Positions 20,599-34,010 of a stretch of 64,000 bases of DNA are shown here, in pieces; position 1 is the first letter of the stretch; each line of letters begins with the position of its first letter. The stretch comes from Alnus glutinosa. Its lineage: Eukaryota > Streptophyta > Magnoliopsida > Fagales > Betulaceae. The notes under the pieces are model-generated. The model was not told the DNA's origin and did no database searches. It saw nothing but the letters and a program-made list of their open reading frames with translations. The stretch covers positions 25,747,487-25,811,486 of the forward strand of contig NC_084893.1 in the NCBI RefSeq assembly GCF_958979055.1. Reading direction: 5' to 3'. Made by a program: the position numbers and the translations under genes.

Positions 20599-21302
20599 CT
20601 GCAACTTATATTAATATATGATTACGAAAAACTAATAGTGGGCCAAAATTAAATAGATTTACATTTAGACATTAATGCAATTGAAATTTAAGCATTTAAC
20701 TTGAAAGTTGAAACTATGACCAACCTTTGAGATTTGTTAATCTGCGTTATGTTGTTAAATGTTAATTCGATGGGTTTTTTATTTGTCATTTTTGTTTATT
20801 TAAGTGGACAAATAAAATATCTATCTTCAAGTGATACCAAATAGCCACTTTCATACAACATACCATACCAAACCCTATTTTTCATAATTCATATCATTTT
20901 TATTTTACAACTACTTAAACTTTTACAAAGAGAGCCTTATAAACTAACATGGAGTCCCATATGAAATAAATGCTAAAATAATTCAAAACAAACTCCAATA
21001 GATAGAGACAAAAATGCCATTCACCATCTCCGGTTGAACACCAATGAAAGAGAAAAATGCAGTCTTGCTCTTCACCATCTTAAGCAGATTCATCGGCGAA
21101 GCACTGGGAACCCACGCACGCTGGAAACCCATGCACACCGACCGACCACCTCGTCGCGATGTGGTACCCCGGCCCCGACCTCGACCTCGAGCTTTGTTGG
21201 TGAATCTGTCGAATAGGAAAGCCTGCCAGAAACTCACGCACACCGGTGCAACCCAAGTGGAAGCCCTACCGACCTGGCTCCCTTCTGCACTCTCTCTCTA
21301 GT

Positions 21303-21580
21303 AGATCTCTTTGGCCGTCCATCTCTCCCTCTCGTTGGCCATCACTTTCTCCCCTCTCGTCAGCCGTCCAACTAGTCCGGCACTTTTTCTCCAGTAGATC
21401 TCGTGGAGCTTGGCAATCCACTGGATGTGGGGCTTTGGATTCGAGGTGAGGAATAAGCAAGTGTCGTCGGGTAGGTTCGTCCCGTCCAGGGCTCCCTGGA
21501 ACTCGTTGTGCTAGACGTCGAGCGAGAGCGAGTGAATGGCCGGGTACATTCCCGAAGACCATTTACGGCCGACGACTGAA
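21303..21580 (-). pseudogene. Captured unidentified coding fragment, copy B
   Basis: Second copy of the fragment at 20092-20361, with point differences. The TNLPGDTC region becomes TYPTTLAY-like in the open frame because of a shift. Not recognised; non-functional. Confidence 0.4.
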
Positions 21581-21600
21581 GCTTGAGAGAGATGGACAGC

Positions 21601-21602
<2 letters not shown>

Positions 21603-21695
<93 letters not shown>
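21603..21695. repeat. (GA)n microsatellite
   Basis: About 93 bp of uninterrupted GA. The corresponding place in copy A has only about 20 bp, so the repeat expanded after the segmental duplication or contracted in copy A. Confidence 0.95.
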
Positions 21696-21698
<3 letters not shown>

Positions 21699-22177
21699 TA
21701 GAGATGGAGATAGAGACAAAGGGGGCCGTAGATGTTTCTTGGGGCTGGTGAAGGGCATTTTCGTCTCTATCTACTAGAGTTTGTTTTGAATTATTTTAGC
21801 ATTTATTCCATATAGACTCCACTTCAGTTTGTAAGTCTCACTTTGTAAAAGTTTAAATACATATATCATTTCTCCTGCAACTTATATTAATATATGATTA
21901 CGAAAAACTAATTGTGGGCCAAAATTAAATAGATTTACATTTAGACATTAATGCAATTGAAATTTAAGCATTTAAATTGAAAGTTGAAACTATGACCAAC
22001 CTTTGAGATTTGTTAATCTGCGTTATGTTGTTAAATGTTAATTCGATGGGTTTTTTATTTGTCAATTTTGTTTATTTAAGTGGCCAAATAAAATATCTAT
22101 CTTCAAGTGATACCAAATAGCCACTTTCATACAACATACCATACCAAACCCTTTTTTTCATAATTCATATCATTTTT

Positions 22178-22958
22178 CTTTGTGTGAATGACAAGTGTGT
22201 ATTTTTTATTTTTCCAACGACCCAGTTGAATTTACGAACACCGTTATCAAAAAAAAACTTTTCTTGGTAAAAAAACTGATACAACACAAAAATTTAAGAA
22301 GACAACTCTGCAGAGAAAACAAGGATGAGAAAAAGCCCTAAGGTAAATCCAGTGAAACCCTGTTGAGAAAATAAGGATGTGAGAAAACCCTAAGACAAAT
22401 CTAATGAGAACCATATAGAGAAAACAAGGAAGGGAAACAACCCTCGATTTTCAGGTAACTCTCAATTTTTAGGTAACTCCTAGTTAGCAAGTTTTCAGAA
22501 GGTATGGAGCCATCCTGCCCCATGGTCGAAGATATGGAGAAAACCCTAAGAAAAAACAAGAAGGCACGAGAGGTCGGATTTGACCCTCAGGTTTGCAGGT
22601 TTGTATCATGTTGGCAGAAACAACAAAGATATCATACAATTCCGTAAGATATTCCCAACAAAACTTACTAAGGCGCATCACCATCGGAACTCGAAAGCAG
22701 AGGGTAGGATGATATCTACTAGGACAAAAAGACATGTCTCGAGTGTGATTGCACACCTGGCATCCCTTGAAGGTGCAACAGTTAAACTCAAGACTTTAAA
22801 GGATTAGGAGCTAAGGATTGTTCAAACCTCAGAAGAAGCTAAGGTTTGGATTTTTCGAGACACAAAATTCCTATTATCCGAGTATGCTTCAGATAAGGGA
22901 ATTTTTATTTTATTATTATTATTATTTTTTTTTTTGGGGGGGTGGGGGGGAGGTTAAT
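22178..22958. other. Intergenic sequence, no gene seen
   Basis: Contains short repeated phrases (aacaaggatgagaaaa / aataaggatgtgagaaaa / aacaaggaagggaaac at 22318-22440) and a T/G-rich low-complexity run at 22905-22950. Small frames match nothing recognised. Confidence 0.5.
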
Positions 22959-23672
22959 TGTTGGGAATAAATCCATTTAAATTGACCCAAGGAGAATTGG
23001 TGGCCCTAAATCCAAGACATCAAGACTTCTAGGTAGGCATATGCCGAGAAATAGACACCCAAACTAGACATCCCGGCACAAGAGGTATATTTAGATTGAG
23101 TCCCGAAAATGCAGACATCCCAGAACAGAGAGTTAACTCATCTAGCCAAGGCTCGGGACAAGAAAGTTCCGAGAACTCAGATATCAGTCTTATCCTAGGA
23201 AATCTGGGTTAGGACTCATAATTTGGGTCCAATTACAACCCCTTGAAGAATTCGGTAATAGTCCAACTATAAGTTAAATTAGGATAGGACTCCTGGTTCA
23301 AGTCTAATACCTGAAAATCCCGGATTAGAATCATACTTCAAAACGAATTGGGGAAGAATCATAATTCAGGTTTGGTAATGAATCTAAGTCCAAATCAGAA
23401 TTTGACGGCACATTTAGGTCAAGAAGGTGCAGGAAACCTAATTTAGGTTGACCTCTACCTCTTAGCCTTTAAATAGACCCCTATACTAGATATAAACACA
23501 AACATAATATTTTATGCATAGATCATATTTTTCTCTCAGATATTGACTTAGGCATCAAAGTGAGATCCCCGGGGAAGGGTCTCTTGATTTTAGTTGTTTT
23601 ATAGTGTTCTTAAGAAGCGTGAAGAACATCGAAGAACGTATCATTCATACCATACCGAAAACTGTTCTAACA
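22959..23672 (+). mobile_element. Possible LTR of a Gypsy-like retrotransposon
   Basis: A 714-bp block beginning TGTTGGGA and ending TTCTAACA. It has an internal TATA-like tttaaatagaccccta (about 23468-23483), followed by ctctcagatattgacttagg...gatccccgggg, a pattern common in LTRs of plant Gypsy-type elements near the R region. No matching second LTR, primer site or target duplication was found, so it may be a degraded solo LTR. The ends could be wrong by a few bases. Confidence 0.45.
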
Positions 23673-25040
23673 TGGCTCATTATCATAGTTAAGCATGCTC
23701 ATAATATAATGCAATATGTAAAACATTTGAATGCTAGGTCAGTAAGTTTATACTTATAACTTGGGTTTATTCTCCTAAACTAACCGCTCGTGGTTTGATT
23801 CGTACATCCTCTATGTTCACATTGCGTCTATTTATTAGGTTCAAACATCGATAAAATTATAGGACTTCTAACAAAATCTAGTAGCCTCAAAAACCATGAA
23901 AATATATGGTAAAGACCATATATAAATGCATTTTCAATATTGGCTGAGCCCAGTCAACTGGGGATCGATCGAGGGTCACTGAAACCTTTCTGCCACAGGC
24001 GTGGTTGACCAAGCATCGACTGAGGCATCGACTGAGGCATCTACCAAGACATTCTGGACCTACTGAGCTTATATCTCGGTTGACAAGGGGGGTAATTAAT
24101 GGTAGCATTTGGGATTTTCCAAACATGTTTAAGATGTGGATTTAGTGAATTAAGTTCCGTCTAATCACACTTTTTCCCATTGACCACTGTTTTGTTCTCG
24201 TCGAAAATGGAAGATGGATGGTGCTCCAAAGTCCAAACGATGTTGCCAGATCTCCAACTTATCGATGCACGGCATCGGCCAACTGGAGACGTACGTGGAA
24301 AATTGATCCGTAAATTCAGAAATGCCATTGCATTCATCTCTCCATTCTTTTAGGTCCATTTAACATGCGCCATACATTGATTACAATAAATCATTATAGC
24401 ATAAGTGATAAGCCTAATGAAGTTCATTTCCTAAGACCCCATAACTTCATTTCTATAATTTTATTATCTTATTGGGCTCTATTTGCTACAATTTAATTCT
24501 TCCCATGCCTGCGTGTGCATGGACAAAATTTAGATTACATTTAGTCCACTAGAACGAAGATTCTCTTAATTACTAGAAATACAAGAAGCTGAAATAAAAT
24601 GACAATTTTTATTTGTTCAATCGGGCATACATCACTCGACCGAGCGTGTTGCAAAAAACCCTAAATTTATCGTTTTGGTTCCATTTTTTTTATTCGCTTC
24701 ATCAAATCTTTCTCGAGGAGGTGATTTGAGCGTAACTCGAGTTACGAGTGTCGGAATCGCGCATAAGACCCAAATTTGGAAAGTTCTTTTACATGCACAT
24801 GCCTTGGTCAACCGAACATAGCTCTGTGATTGCATTTTCGAGCTCAAAGTTCATCTTTTTTCTCTTTTAAAAACCCCTATTTAAGTTATCCTCAACTATT
24901 CTTAAGAAATGTGCTTACGTCTTTTTAGGGGCGGCTAGGATTTCTTGTTTCCTTATTCATGATGAAAATTAATATCTGACCTTTTTAATCTTCCTTCAGG
25001 TGACTTTGTCAGAATGGGATCTGTTAGTTAGTTATAAGTT
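23673..25040. other. Intergenic sequence, no gene seen
   Basis: No coding signature or terminal repeat was recognised. Short local repeats such as catcgactgagg occur twice at 24014-24036. Confidence 0.5.
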
Positions 25041-25045
25041 ATACT

Positions 25046-25519
25046 TGAAAGAATAAAATAAGAAATGTGTTTGGTTGCCTTAACCAAACAGACTGTATTG
25101 CATTAGAACTTATAGATGATTACAAGTGGTCCTTGACCAGTGTACAAGAGATAGAACCGTAGGCTAATTACAATGCTTAAGAGAGTGAACTAAGTAATCC
25201 TAGTCTTATACACTAAGCAGTTTGCAGACTGTTATGGCAGTGAAATAGAAGTATGCTTTGGGGGTTGATGGCTTGCTGCAACACGGTTTGCAGATTGGAC
25301 AGTTGACATGCTTTTCTGTGTATGGAGCTTCTGCAATGTTGGTATGCTGTACAAACGTGTTGGCAACTGATTACTTGAGAAGGCAGAATGCTTGTGATAA
25401 CCGAAGGCTTGAACTGAGTGTACTGAGCATGTTCCTCAGCCAACGGCTAGTAGCCGTTAGTATGCTGATTTAGTTTTGAGGTTGCTGTATCCTCTGCATT
25501 CTCTGTTTTATCCTTAACA
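25046..25519 (-). repeat. 3' LTR of the copia element
   Basis: 474 bp, left copy on the plus strand. The last 73 bases of the pol reading frame lie inside it. Confidence 0.95.
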
Positions 25520-26916
25520 CCCCCTTGCAAACTGATGGGTGGACAAACCATCAGTTTGGTACGCAACAAGCAGAATCTATTGGCGGTAAGGCCTTTAGTA
25601 AATATGTCAGCTAGTTGGTCCAAGGTGGGCAGGTGTCTGAGAGTGATGTCCTTGTTGGTGACCTTCTCTCGAATGAAGTGGAAGTCCACTTCGATATGTT
25701 TAGTCCGGGCATGGAACACTGGATTGGAAGCTAAGGCAAGGGCTCCGGAGTTATCACACCAAAGAGTTGGACAGGATAAGAGTGGTAGGTGTAACTCTCG
25801 AAGGAGCATACGGATCCAGTACATTTCAGCGGTGGTGAGGCACATGGAGCGGTATTCTGCTTCGGTACTGGAGCGGGAGACCACACTTTGTTTCTTGGCT
25901 GACCAGGATAGAAGATTAGAGCCAAGAAAAATTCCATATCCAGTTGTGGATCGCCTGTCATCCGGGTTGCCTGCCCAATCAGCATCACAAAAGGCATTAA
26001 GGAGAAGAGGACTTTTGCAATAATAGAGTCCATAGTCGACTGATCCCTTGAGATATCGGAGTACCCTCTTAGCTGCTGTGAAATGGACGGAAGTGGGGCT
26101 GTGCATGTGTTGGCAGAGTTGATTCACTGAGTAGATAATGTCAGGTCTTGTAAGAGTTACATATTGGAGAGCTCCAACAATATGCCGAAATTCAGTTGGA
26201 TCAGGGAGGACCGTGCCTTCAAATTTAGACATTTTGGTTCCTGCAAGGCATGGAGTTCGATATGGTTTGGAGTCAGCCATATGAACCCGGTTGAGGAGAT
26301 CTTGAATGTATTTGGACTGTCTGAGATGAAGACCAGTAGGATCACGAAGAACTTGAATACCAAGAAAGTAGCTTAAGGCACCAAGGTCTTTCATTGCAAA
26401 GTCCAGCTGCAAAGTGGCTATGAGATGATTAATGGTGTCATGATGGTTTCCTGTAATGATGATATCATCAACATATACTAAGATAAAAATATGAATGCTG
26501 TTTTGATGATAGATGAATAGAGAGGTGTCTACTTGAGAAGCAAGGAAACCAAGATTCAAAAGTGCTTGTGCAAGTCGGGTGAACCAAGCCCGGGGGGCTT
26601 GTTTGAGTCCATAAATGGACTTGTGCAAACGACATACAAAATTAGGACAAGAAGGATCAATGAACCCAGGGGGTTGTTCCATGTAGACCTCTTCATCTAG
26701 GACACCATGAAGAAACGCATTAGACACATCAAGTTGCCGAAGTTCCCAATTGAATTGGACAGCCAGGATGAGAAGCAAGCGAATGGTGGCTGGTTTAATA
26801 ACTGGACTAAATGTCTCATGATAGTCAATCCCACATTTTTGGTCAAAGCCCTTAGCAACAAGACGAGCTTTGAATCTGTCTACACTCCCATCAGATTTTT
26901 GCTTGATTTTGAACAC
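25447..26916 (-). CDS. Copia reverse transcriptase and RNase H part of polyprotein
   Basis: About 489 codons in frame with the upstream part, beginning immediately after the TGA. RT shows RFKARLVAKGF, then RQLDVSNAFLHGVLDEEVYM, QPPGF, YGLKQAPRAW, and the catalytic YVDDIIITG near codon 147. RNase H shows CDADWAGNPDDRRSTTGY, SWSAKKQSVVSRSSTEAEYR, LWCDNSGALALASNP and the closing QLADIFTKGL. The last residues lie in the 3' LTR. It has no ATG of its own at the start, so it could be made only by read-through of the stop or supplied by related elements. Confidence 0.92.
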   Translation of the reverse strand: MFKIKQKSDGSVDRFKARLVAKGFDQKCGIDYHETFSPVIKPATIRLLLILAVQFNWELRQLDVSNAFLHGVLDEEVYMEQPPGFIDPSCPNFVCRLHKSIYGLKQAPRAWFTRLAQALLNLGFLASQVDTSLFIYHQNSIHIFILVYVDDIIITGNHHDTINHLIATLQLDFAMKDLGALSYFLGIQVLRDPTGLHLRQSKYIQDLLNRVHMADSKPYRTPCLAGTKMSKFEGTVLPDPTEFRHIVGALQYVTLTRPDIIYSVNQLCQHMHSPTSVHFTAAKRVLRYLKGSVDYGLYYCKSPLLLNAFCDADWAGNPDDRRSTTGYGIFLGSNLLSWSAKKQSVVSRSSTEAEYRSMCLTTAEMYWIRMLLRELHLPLLSCPTLWCDNSGALALASNPVFHARTKHIEVDFHFIREKVTNKDITLRHLPTLDQLADIFTKGLTANRFCLLRTKLMVCPPISLQGGVKDKTENAEDTATSKLNQHTNGY

Positions 26917-29900
26917 TCACTTGTTCCTTACAACATTGTGATGGAGGGGCCTAGGACATAGAGTCCATGTATGATTGGATATTAAGGCTTGGTATTCATG
27001 AGTCATGGCTGCAATCCATTCTGGATGAGCAACAGCCTGTTTGTAGGTGGATGGAGTAGGAGGTAGATCAATGGTGTGAAGACAGAGGAGAGGATATCTT
27101 GTGGAGGAGAGCATTTTGAAGCCTGGAAACTGTTTGGGTTTGAGATGACCAGTTTGGGATCTAGTGACCATGCGAGTTGGGGCTGGAGAGGGGGAGCTTG
27201 CAGTAATGGAAGAGGGGACAGTGGGAAGTGAAATAGGAGGAATGGTAGGTGAGGATTGGTCCATAAGAGCAGGAGAAGGATTGTGAGCAGGAGAAGTATT
27301 GTCAGTGTTACTGGGGAACAAGTCAGTAAGGGGAACTAAAGGGAGGGGCCTGTGCCTAGGTGAGTTGGGGCAATGAGAGGTTGATGGAGACTCAGCTGGA
27401 GTAGTAGAGCTCGTGGCCGTGTGTGAAGGGAGAGAAATAGCAATTGTGCTGGGAGCTGGTGATGTTGAGGTAAGTGAGGGAAGAGTGAGGGAATTACCTG
27501 GGATAGCCGTGACAGTGCAGGAGCCTTGAGAGAGATTTGTACCCTTGGCTGGAAAATGAGACTCATCAAACACCACATGCCTGGAGATGTAGACTTTCTG
27601 AGTTTTAGGATCCAAACATCGATATCCACGGTGGCTGGCTGCATATCCTATGAAAATGCAAGGTCTGCTGCGAAAGGAAAGTTTGTTTTGAGCATAAGGT
27701 CGCAGCAAGGGGTAACATAGGCATCCAAAGGATCTGAGTGAAGTGTAATCAGGTGGTTTGGAAAACAATTTGAAGAAAGGTGATTTGTTGTTTAGAACTG
27801 GGGTAGGTAACCTGTTTATTAGGAAGATGGCTGTTAAAAAGGATTCAACCCAGAATTTGGAAGGTAATCCGGATTGAGCCAAGAGAGTAAGGCCAAGTTC
27901 TACAATGTGTCTATGTTTTCTCTCAGCCACTCCATTTTGCTGAGATGTGTGAGGGCAGGTGAGTCGGTGTAAGATGCCATTTTGAGAGAGAAAATCTTTG
28001 AATTGATTGGAGGTGTATTCTCCTCCATTGTCACTTTGAAATTGTTTAATGAGAGTAGAGAATTGTTTTTCAGCCAGCAGTTTGAATTTGACAAAACAGT
28101 TGAAAACATCACTTTTATTGATAATAGGATACAACCAGGAGTACCTGCTGTAATCATCGACAAAAACCACATAGAACCGACATCCACTCAGTGAGGAAAC
28201 AGGGGAAGTCCAAACATCTGAGTGGATGAGTTCTAAGGGTGACTTGGTACATCTAGAAGAGGGAGAAAAGGGTAGTTGCTTGGATTTCCCAAGCTGACAT
28301 GACTCACATACACTAGGACTCTTAACAGAATTAAACATGGGAAGCTGTTGGATAAGCTTGACTTGATGGAAGACATTGTTGGAGGGATGGCCGAGCCGTT
28401 GGTGCCACACCATATCGGTGGTTTTGACTCCAACAGACGCAACAAAGCTCTTCAACTTATTGGATTGTAGACGATGCAGAGGGATAGGGTACAAACCATT
28501 CTCACTGGGCCCCTGGAGCAGCACGGTCCCTGTCAGATTGTCCTTCACAGTGTAATGAGATCCGGTTAGTTCAAAAGAGCAATGGTTGTCAAGACAAAAT
28601 TTATTGATGGAGAGTAAATTTGCAGAAGCAGAAGGGCAGTACAAAATATCTTTGAGAAGAAATCTAGAAGGCTTAGAGAGAGAGGTAGATTGAACCACAG
28701 ATGAACCAAAGCTTTTGATATCCAAACCTGTTCCATTTCCAACCCCTACTGTTTCTGCTCCTTCAAACGGTTGTGGATTGTTGATGGTTGTGGGATCTGC
28801 TGCAACATGAGTGTTGGCGCCAGAATCTGCCAGCCAGTCATGGTTGTCAATGTCAGTGCTGTGAGCAATCATGGCTGTGAGTTGTGATGGGGGGTGCCGA
28901 CCTTGATATGTGTAATCCATCCTATGATAACAGTCTAAGGCTGTGTGGTTATGTTTCCCACAGATCTGGCAGGTAGGCAGAGGGTTATGATGGTTGTTGT
29001 GAGGAGGTCTTGTTGGGAAGGAAGGTAGAAAATTTCTGGCGGGAAAGTGAGGTGGGGGTGGTCTTCTTGGAGGAGCAGAAAACCGAGGAGTTGCAGGTGA
29101 GTATCTTGGAGAAGGAGTTGAGAAACGTGGTGGCATTCTGGATGGGAATCTTGGTTTCTTGTTTGAGGGATGAAAGGTGGAAGGATTGGCTTTGTTGGAA
29201 TAAAAGGCAAAGGTGGCATTTTCGGGTGATTGGAGTTGCTGTTTCTGGTTTTCCAGCAGCATTTCATGACTCAACAGTTCAGTTTGAAAGTCTGCAAAGG
29301 TCATTTCAGTGTTGCGAATGGCAAAGGAAAAGGCTGTGATGAAAGAGTTGAAAATAGGATTCAAACCACTTATGAGGTAAGAGATCAAATCATCTTCTGC
29401 AACTGGCTTTCCGGCAGCAGCTAGTTGGTTAGCCCATTGTTTGGCTTGACGGATATAGTCTGTGCAAGACTTGCTCCCTTGTTGCAACGTTTGGAGCTGT
29501 CTTTTGAGGTAAGAGATGTGAGATCTTGACTGGCTTACAAATTTTTCAGCCAAGGCACTCCACGCTTGGTGTGAAGTGTTCAATCCATACATGGATGAAA
29601 TCAGTGCTGGTTCTAAGGAACACAGAATCCAGCTAAGCAAGTGTTGGTCTCTCTTCTGCCATAGAACATATGCAGGGTTGAGGACTTCTTCATTGGTTTC
29701 AGGTGTTGTGATAAATTTGGGAGGGCAGGGTTCAGACCCGTCTGCTAATCCCATGAGTTCATGACTTCGCAGGATTGGCAGGAATTGTGAGACCCAAGCA
29801 AGGTAGTTTGGGCCATCAAGTTTGACAAGAGTAAATTGTGTGATGTTGGGCAGGTTTGCTGAGGAGATGTTGTTTGAGGAATGGACTTGAGTTGAGGATG

Positions 29901-29928
29901 AGGAGGAAGCAAAGTTTGATTCGGCCAT
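26917..29928 (-). CDS. Copia gag, protease and integrase part of polyprotein
   Basis: 1003 codons from ATG 29928. Gag occupies about residues 1-345. It starts with an N-terminal region containing LDGPNYLAWVSQFLPILRSH, followed by a basic Pro/Arg-rich stretch and a CCHC zinc knuckle (CQICGKHNHTALDC, near residue 320). Aspartic protease follows with DSGANTHVAAD (near 365). The GAG-pre-integrase region is WHQRLGHPSNNV. The integrase core has its first Asp in LIHSDVW (near 568), its second in QSDNGGEY (near 633), and QQNGVAERKHR with the Glu. A Ser/Pro-rich linker leads into the start of RT. The frame ends in a TGA (26917-26919) in a place where copia elements usually have Trp. The following codons continue RT in the same frame, so the stop is a single-base nonsense change, not a domain boundary. 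Confidence 0.93.
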   Translation of the reverse strand: MAESNFASSSSSTQVHSSNNISSANLPNITQFTLVKLDGPNYLAWVSQFLPILRSHELMGLADGSEPCPPKFITTPETNEEVLNPAYVLWQKRDQHLLSWILCSLEPALISSMYGLNTSHQAWSALAEKFVSQSRSHISYLKRQLQTLQQGSKSCTDYIRQAKQWANQLAAAGKPVAEDDLISYLISGLNPIFNSFITAFSFAIRNTEMTFADFQTELLSHEMLLENQKQQLQSPENATFAFYSNKANPSTFHPSNKKPRFPSRMPPRFSTPSPRYSPATPRFSAPPRRPPPPHFPARNFLPSFPTRPPHNNHHNPLPTCQICGKHNHTALDCYHRMDYTYQGRHPPSQLTAMIAHSTDIDNHDWLADSGANTHVAADPTTINNPQPFEGAETVGVGNGTGLDIKSFGSSVVQSTSLSKPSRFLLKDILYCPSASANLLSINKFCLDNHCSFELTGSHYTVKDNLTGTVLLQGPSENGLYPIPLHRLQSNKLKSFVASVGVKTTDMVWHQRLGHPSNNVFHQVKLIQQLPMFNSVKSPSVCESCQLGKSKQLPFSPSSRCTKSPLELIHSDVWTSPVSSLSGCRFYVVFVDDYSRYSWLYPIINKSDVFNCFVKFKLLAEKQFSTLIKQFQSDNGGEYTSNQFKDFLSQNGILHRLTCPHTSQQNGVAERKHRHIVELGLTLLAQSGLPSKFWVESFLTAIFLINRLPTPVLNNKSPFFKLFSKPPDYTSLRSFGCLCYPLLRPYAQNKLSFRSRPCIFIGYAASHRGYRCLDPKTQKVYISRHVVFDESHFPAKGTNLSQGSCTVTAIPGNSLTLPSLTSTSPAPSTIAISLPSHTATSSTTPAESPSTSHCPNSPRHRPLPLVPLTDLFPSNTDNTSPAHNPSPALMDQSSPTIPPISLPTVPSSITASSPSPAPTRMVTRSQTGHLKPKQFPGFKMLSSTRYPLLCLHTIDLPPTPSTYKQAVAHPEWIAAMTHEYQALISNHTWTLCPRPLHHNVVRNK

Positions 29929-29940
29929 GGATGAAGCGTT

Positions 29941-29963
29941 GGCTTGTTATGGCTCTGATACCA
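29941..29963 (-). other. Primer-binding site for initiator tRNA-Met
   Basis: Immediately inside the 5' LTR; the minus strand begins TGGTATCAGAGCC. This is the usual site from which copia reverse transcription is primed, and nearly the same as in the Cassandra element at 2153. Confidence 0.9.
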
Positions 29964-30437
29964 TGAAAGAATAAAATAAGAAATGTGTTTGGTTGCCTTA
30001 ACCAAACAGACTGTATTGCATTAGAACTTATAGATGATTACAAGTGGTCCTTGACCAGTGTACAAGAGATAGAACCGTAGGCTAATTACAATGCTTAAGA
30101 GAGTGAACTAAGTAATCCTAGTCTTATACACTAAGCAGTTTGCAGACTGTTATGGCAGTGAAATAGAAGTATGCTTTGGGGGTTGATGGCTTGCTGCAAC
30201 ACGGTTTGCAGATTGGACAGTTGACATGCTTTTCTGTGTATGGAGCTTCTGCAATGTTGGTATGCTGTACAAACGTGTTGGCAACTGATTACTTGAGAAG
30301 GCAGAATGCTTGTGATAACCAAAGGCTTGAACTGAGTGTACTGAGCATGTTCCTCAGCCAACGGCTAGTAGCCGTTAGTATGCTGATTTAGTTTTGAGGT
30401 TGCTGTATCCTCTGCATTCTCTGTTTTATCCTTAACA
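29964..30437 (-). repeat. 5' LTR of the copia element
   Basis: 474 bp, identical to the other LTR by eye except for one base. Its minus-strand end CTTTCA joins directly to the primer-binding site. Confidence 0.95.
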
Positions 30438-30702
30438 ATACTATGGTGTGTTACTATATATGCTGAGTTGGGTGGTGGATTAAGCATGATATTTCTGCTT
30501 AATTATAATTGAAATCCAATACTGGGTTCTCTTATGATGAATTGAACTGGTACCACGGTAGATAAAATTGAGGAATGATTCACTGGTCCATGTCTTGATG
30601 TAACTTCTTCTTCTTTATTCATTGATTTTTTCTTTTTACTTTTCAATGCATGGTACAACTTGTGTTTCAGACTGCATGTATATATAACAACAATGATTTG
30701 AA

Positions 30703-34010
<3,308 letters not shown>

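Larger units (their letters stand above)
19696..22177. repeat. 1.2-kb direct tandem duplication
   Basis: Copy A spans about 19696-20906 and copy B about 20907-22177. The unit contains almost the whole MULE-type element plus about 300 bp of its right flank. Copies begin at acaactacttaaac and end at catatcattttt. They differ by scattered substitutions and by a large GA-repeat expansion in copy B. Because flanking DNA is duplicated too, this arose by segmental duplication and not by two insertions. Copy B lacks the outermost ten bases of the left TIR. Confidence 0.88.
25046..30437 (-). mobile_element. Young, nearly intact Ty1/copia retrotransposon
   Basis: A complete 5392-bp LTR element in minus orientation. 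LTRs are 25046-25519 and 29964-30437, both 474 bp, TG...CA bounded, with one visible difference (25402 G versus A in the other copy). A perfect 5-bp target duplication, atact, lies at 25041-25045 and 30438-30442. The primer-binding site (plus 29941-29963) abuts the 5' LTR and starts TGGTATCAGAGCC on the minus strand, matching initiator tRNA-Met. A G-rich polypurine tract (gcaaggggg on the minus strand, plus 25520-25528) abuts the 3' LTR. Domain order gag, protease, integrase, RT, RNase H is that of Ty1/copia. A single internal stop interrupts the polyprotein. Confidence 0.97.

Noticed and set aside
21372..21777. Open frames made of Ser-Leu or Arg-Glu repeats
   Set aside because: They are translations of the (GA)n microsatellite.
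19696..22177. Two independent insertions of the same TIR element
   Set aside because: About 300 bp of non-element flank is duplicated as well, so a segmental tandem duplication explains the data better.
25213..25473. Small frames within the copia LTRs
   Set aside because: Present identically in both LTRs and unrelated to any retroviral-type protein; chance frames in a non-coding repeat.
27336..29424. Numerous plus-strand and out-of-frame minus-strand frames inside the copia polyprotein
   Set aside because: Overlap the strongly supported gag-pol frame and lack family motifs.
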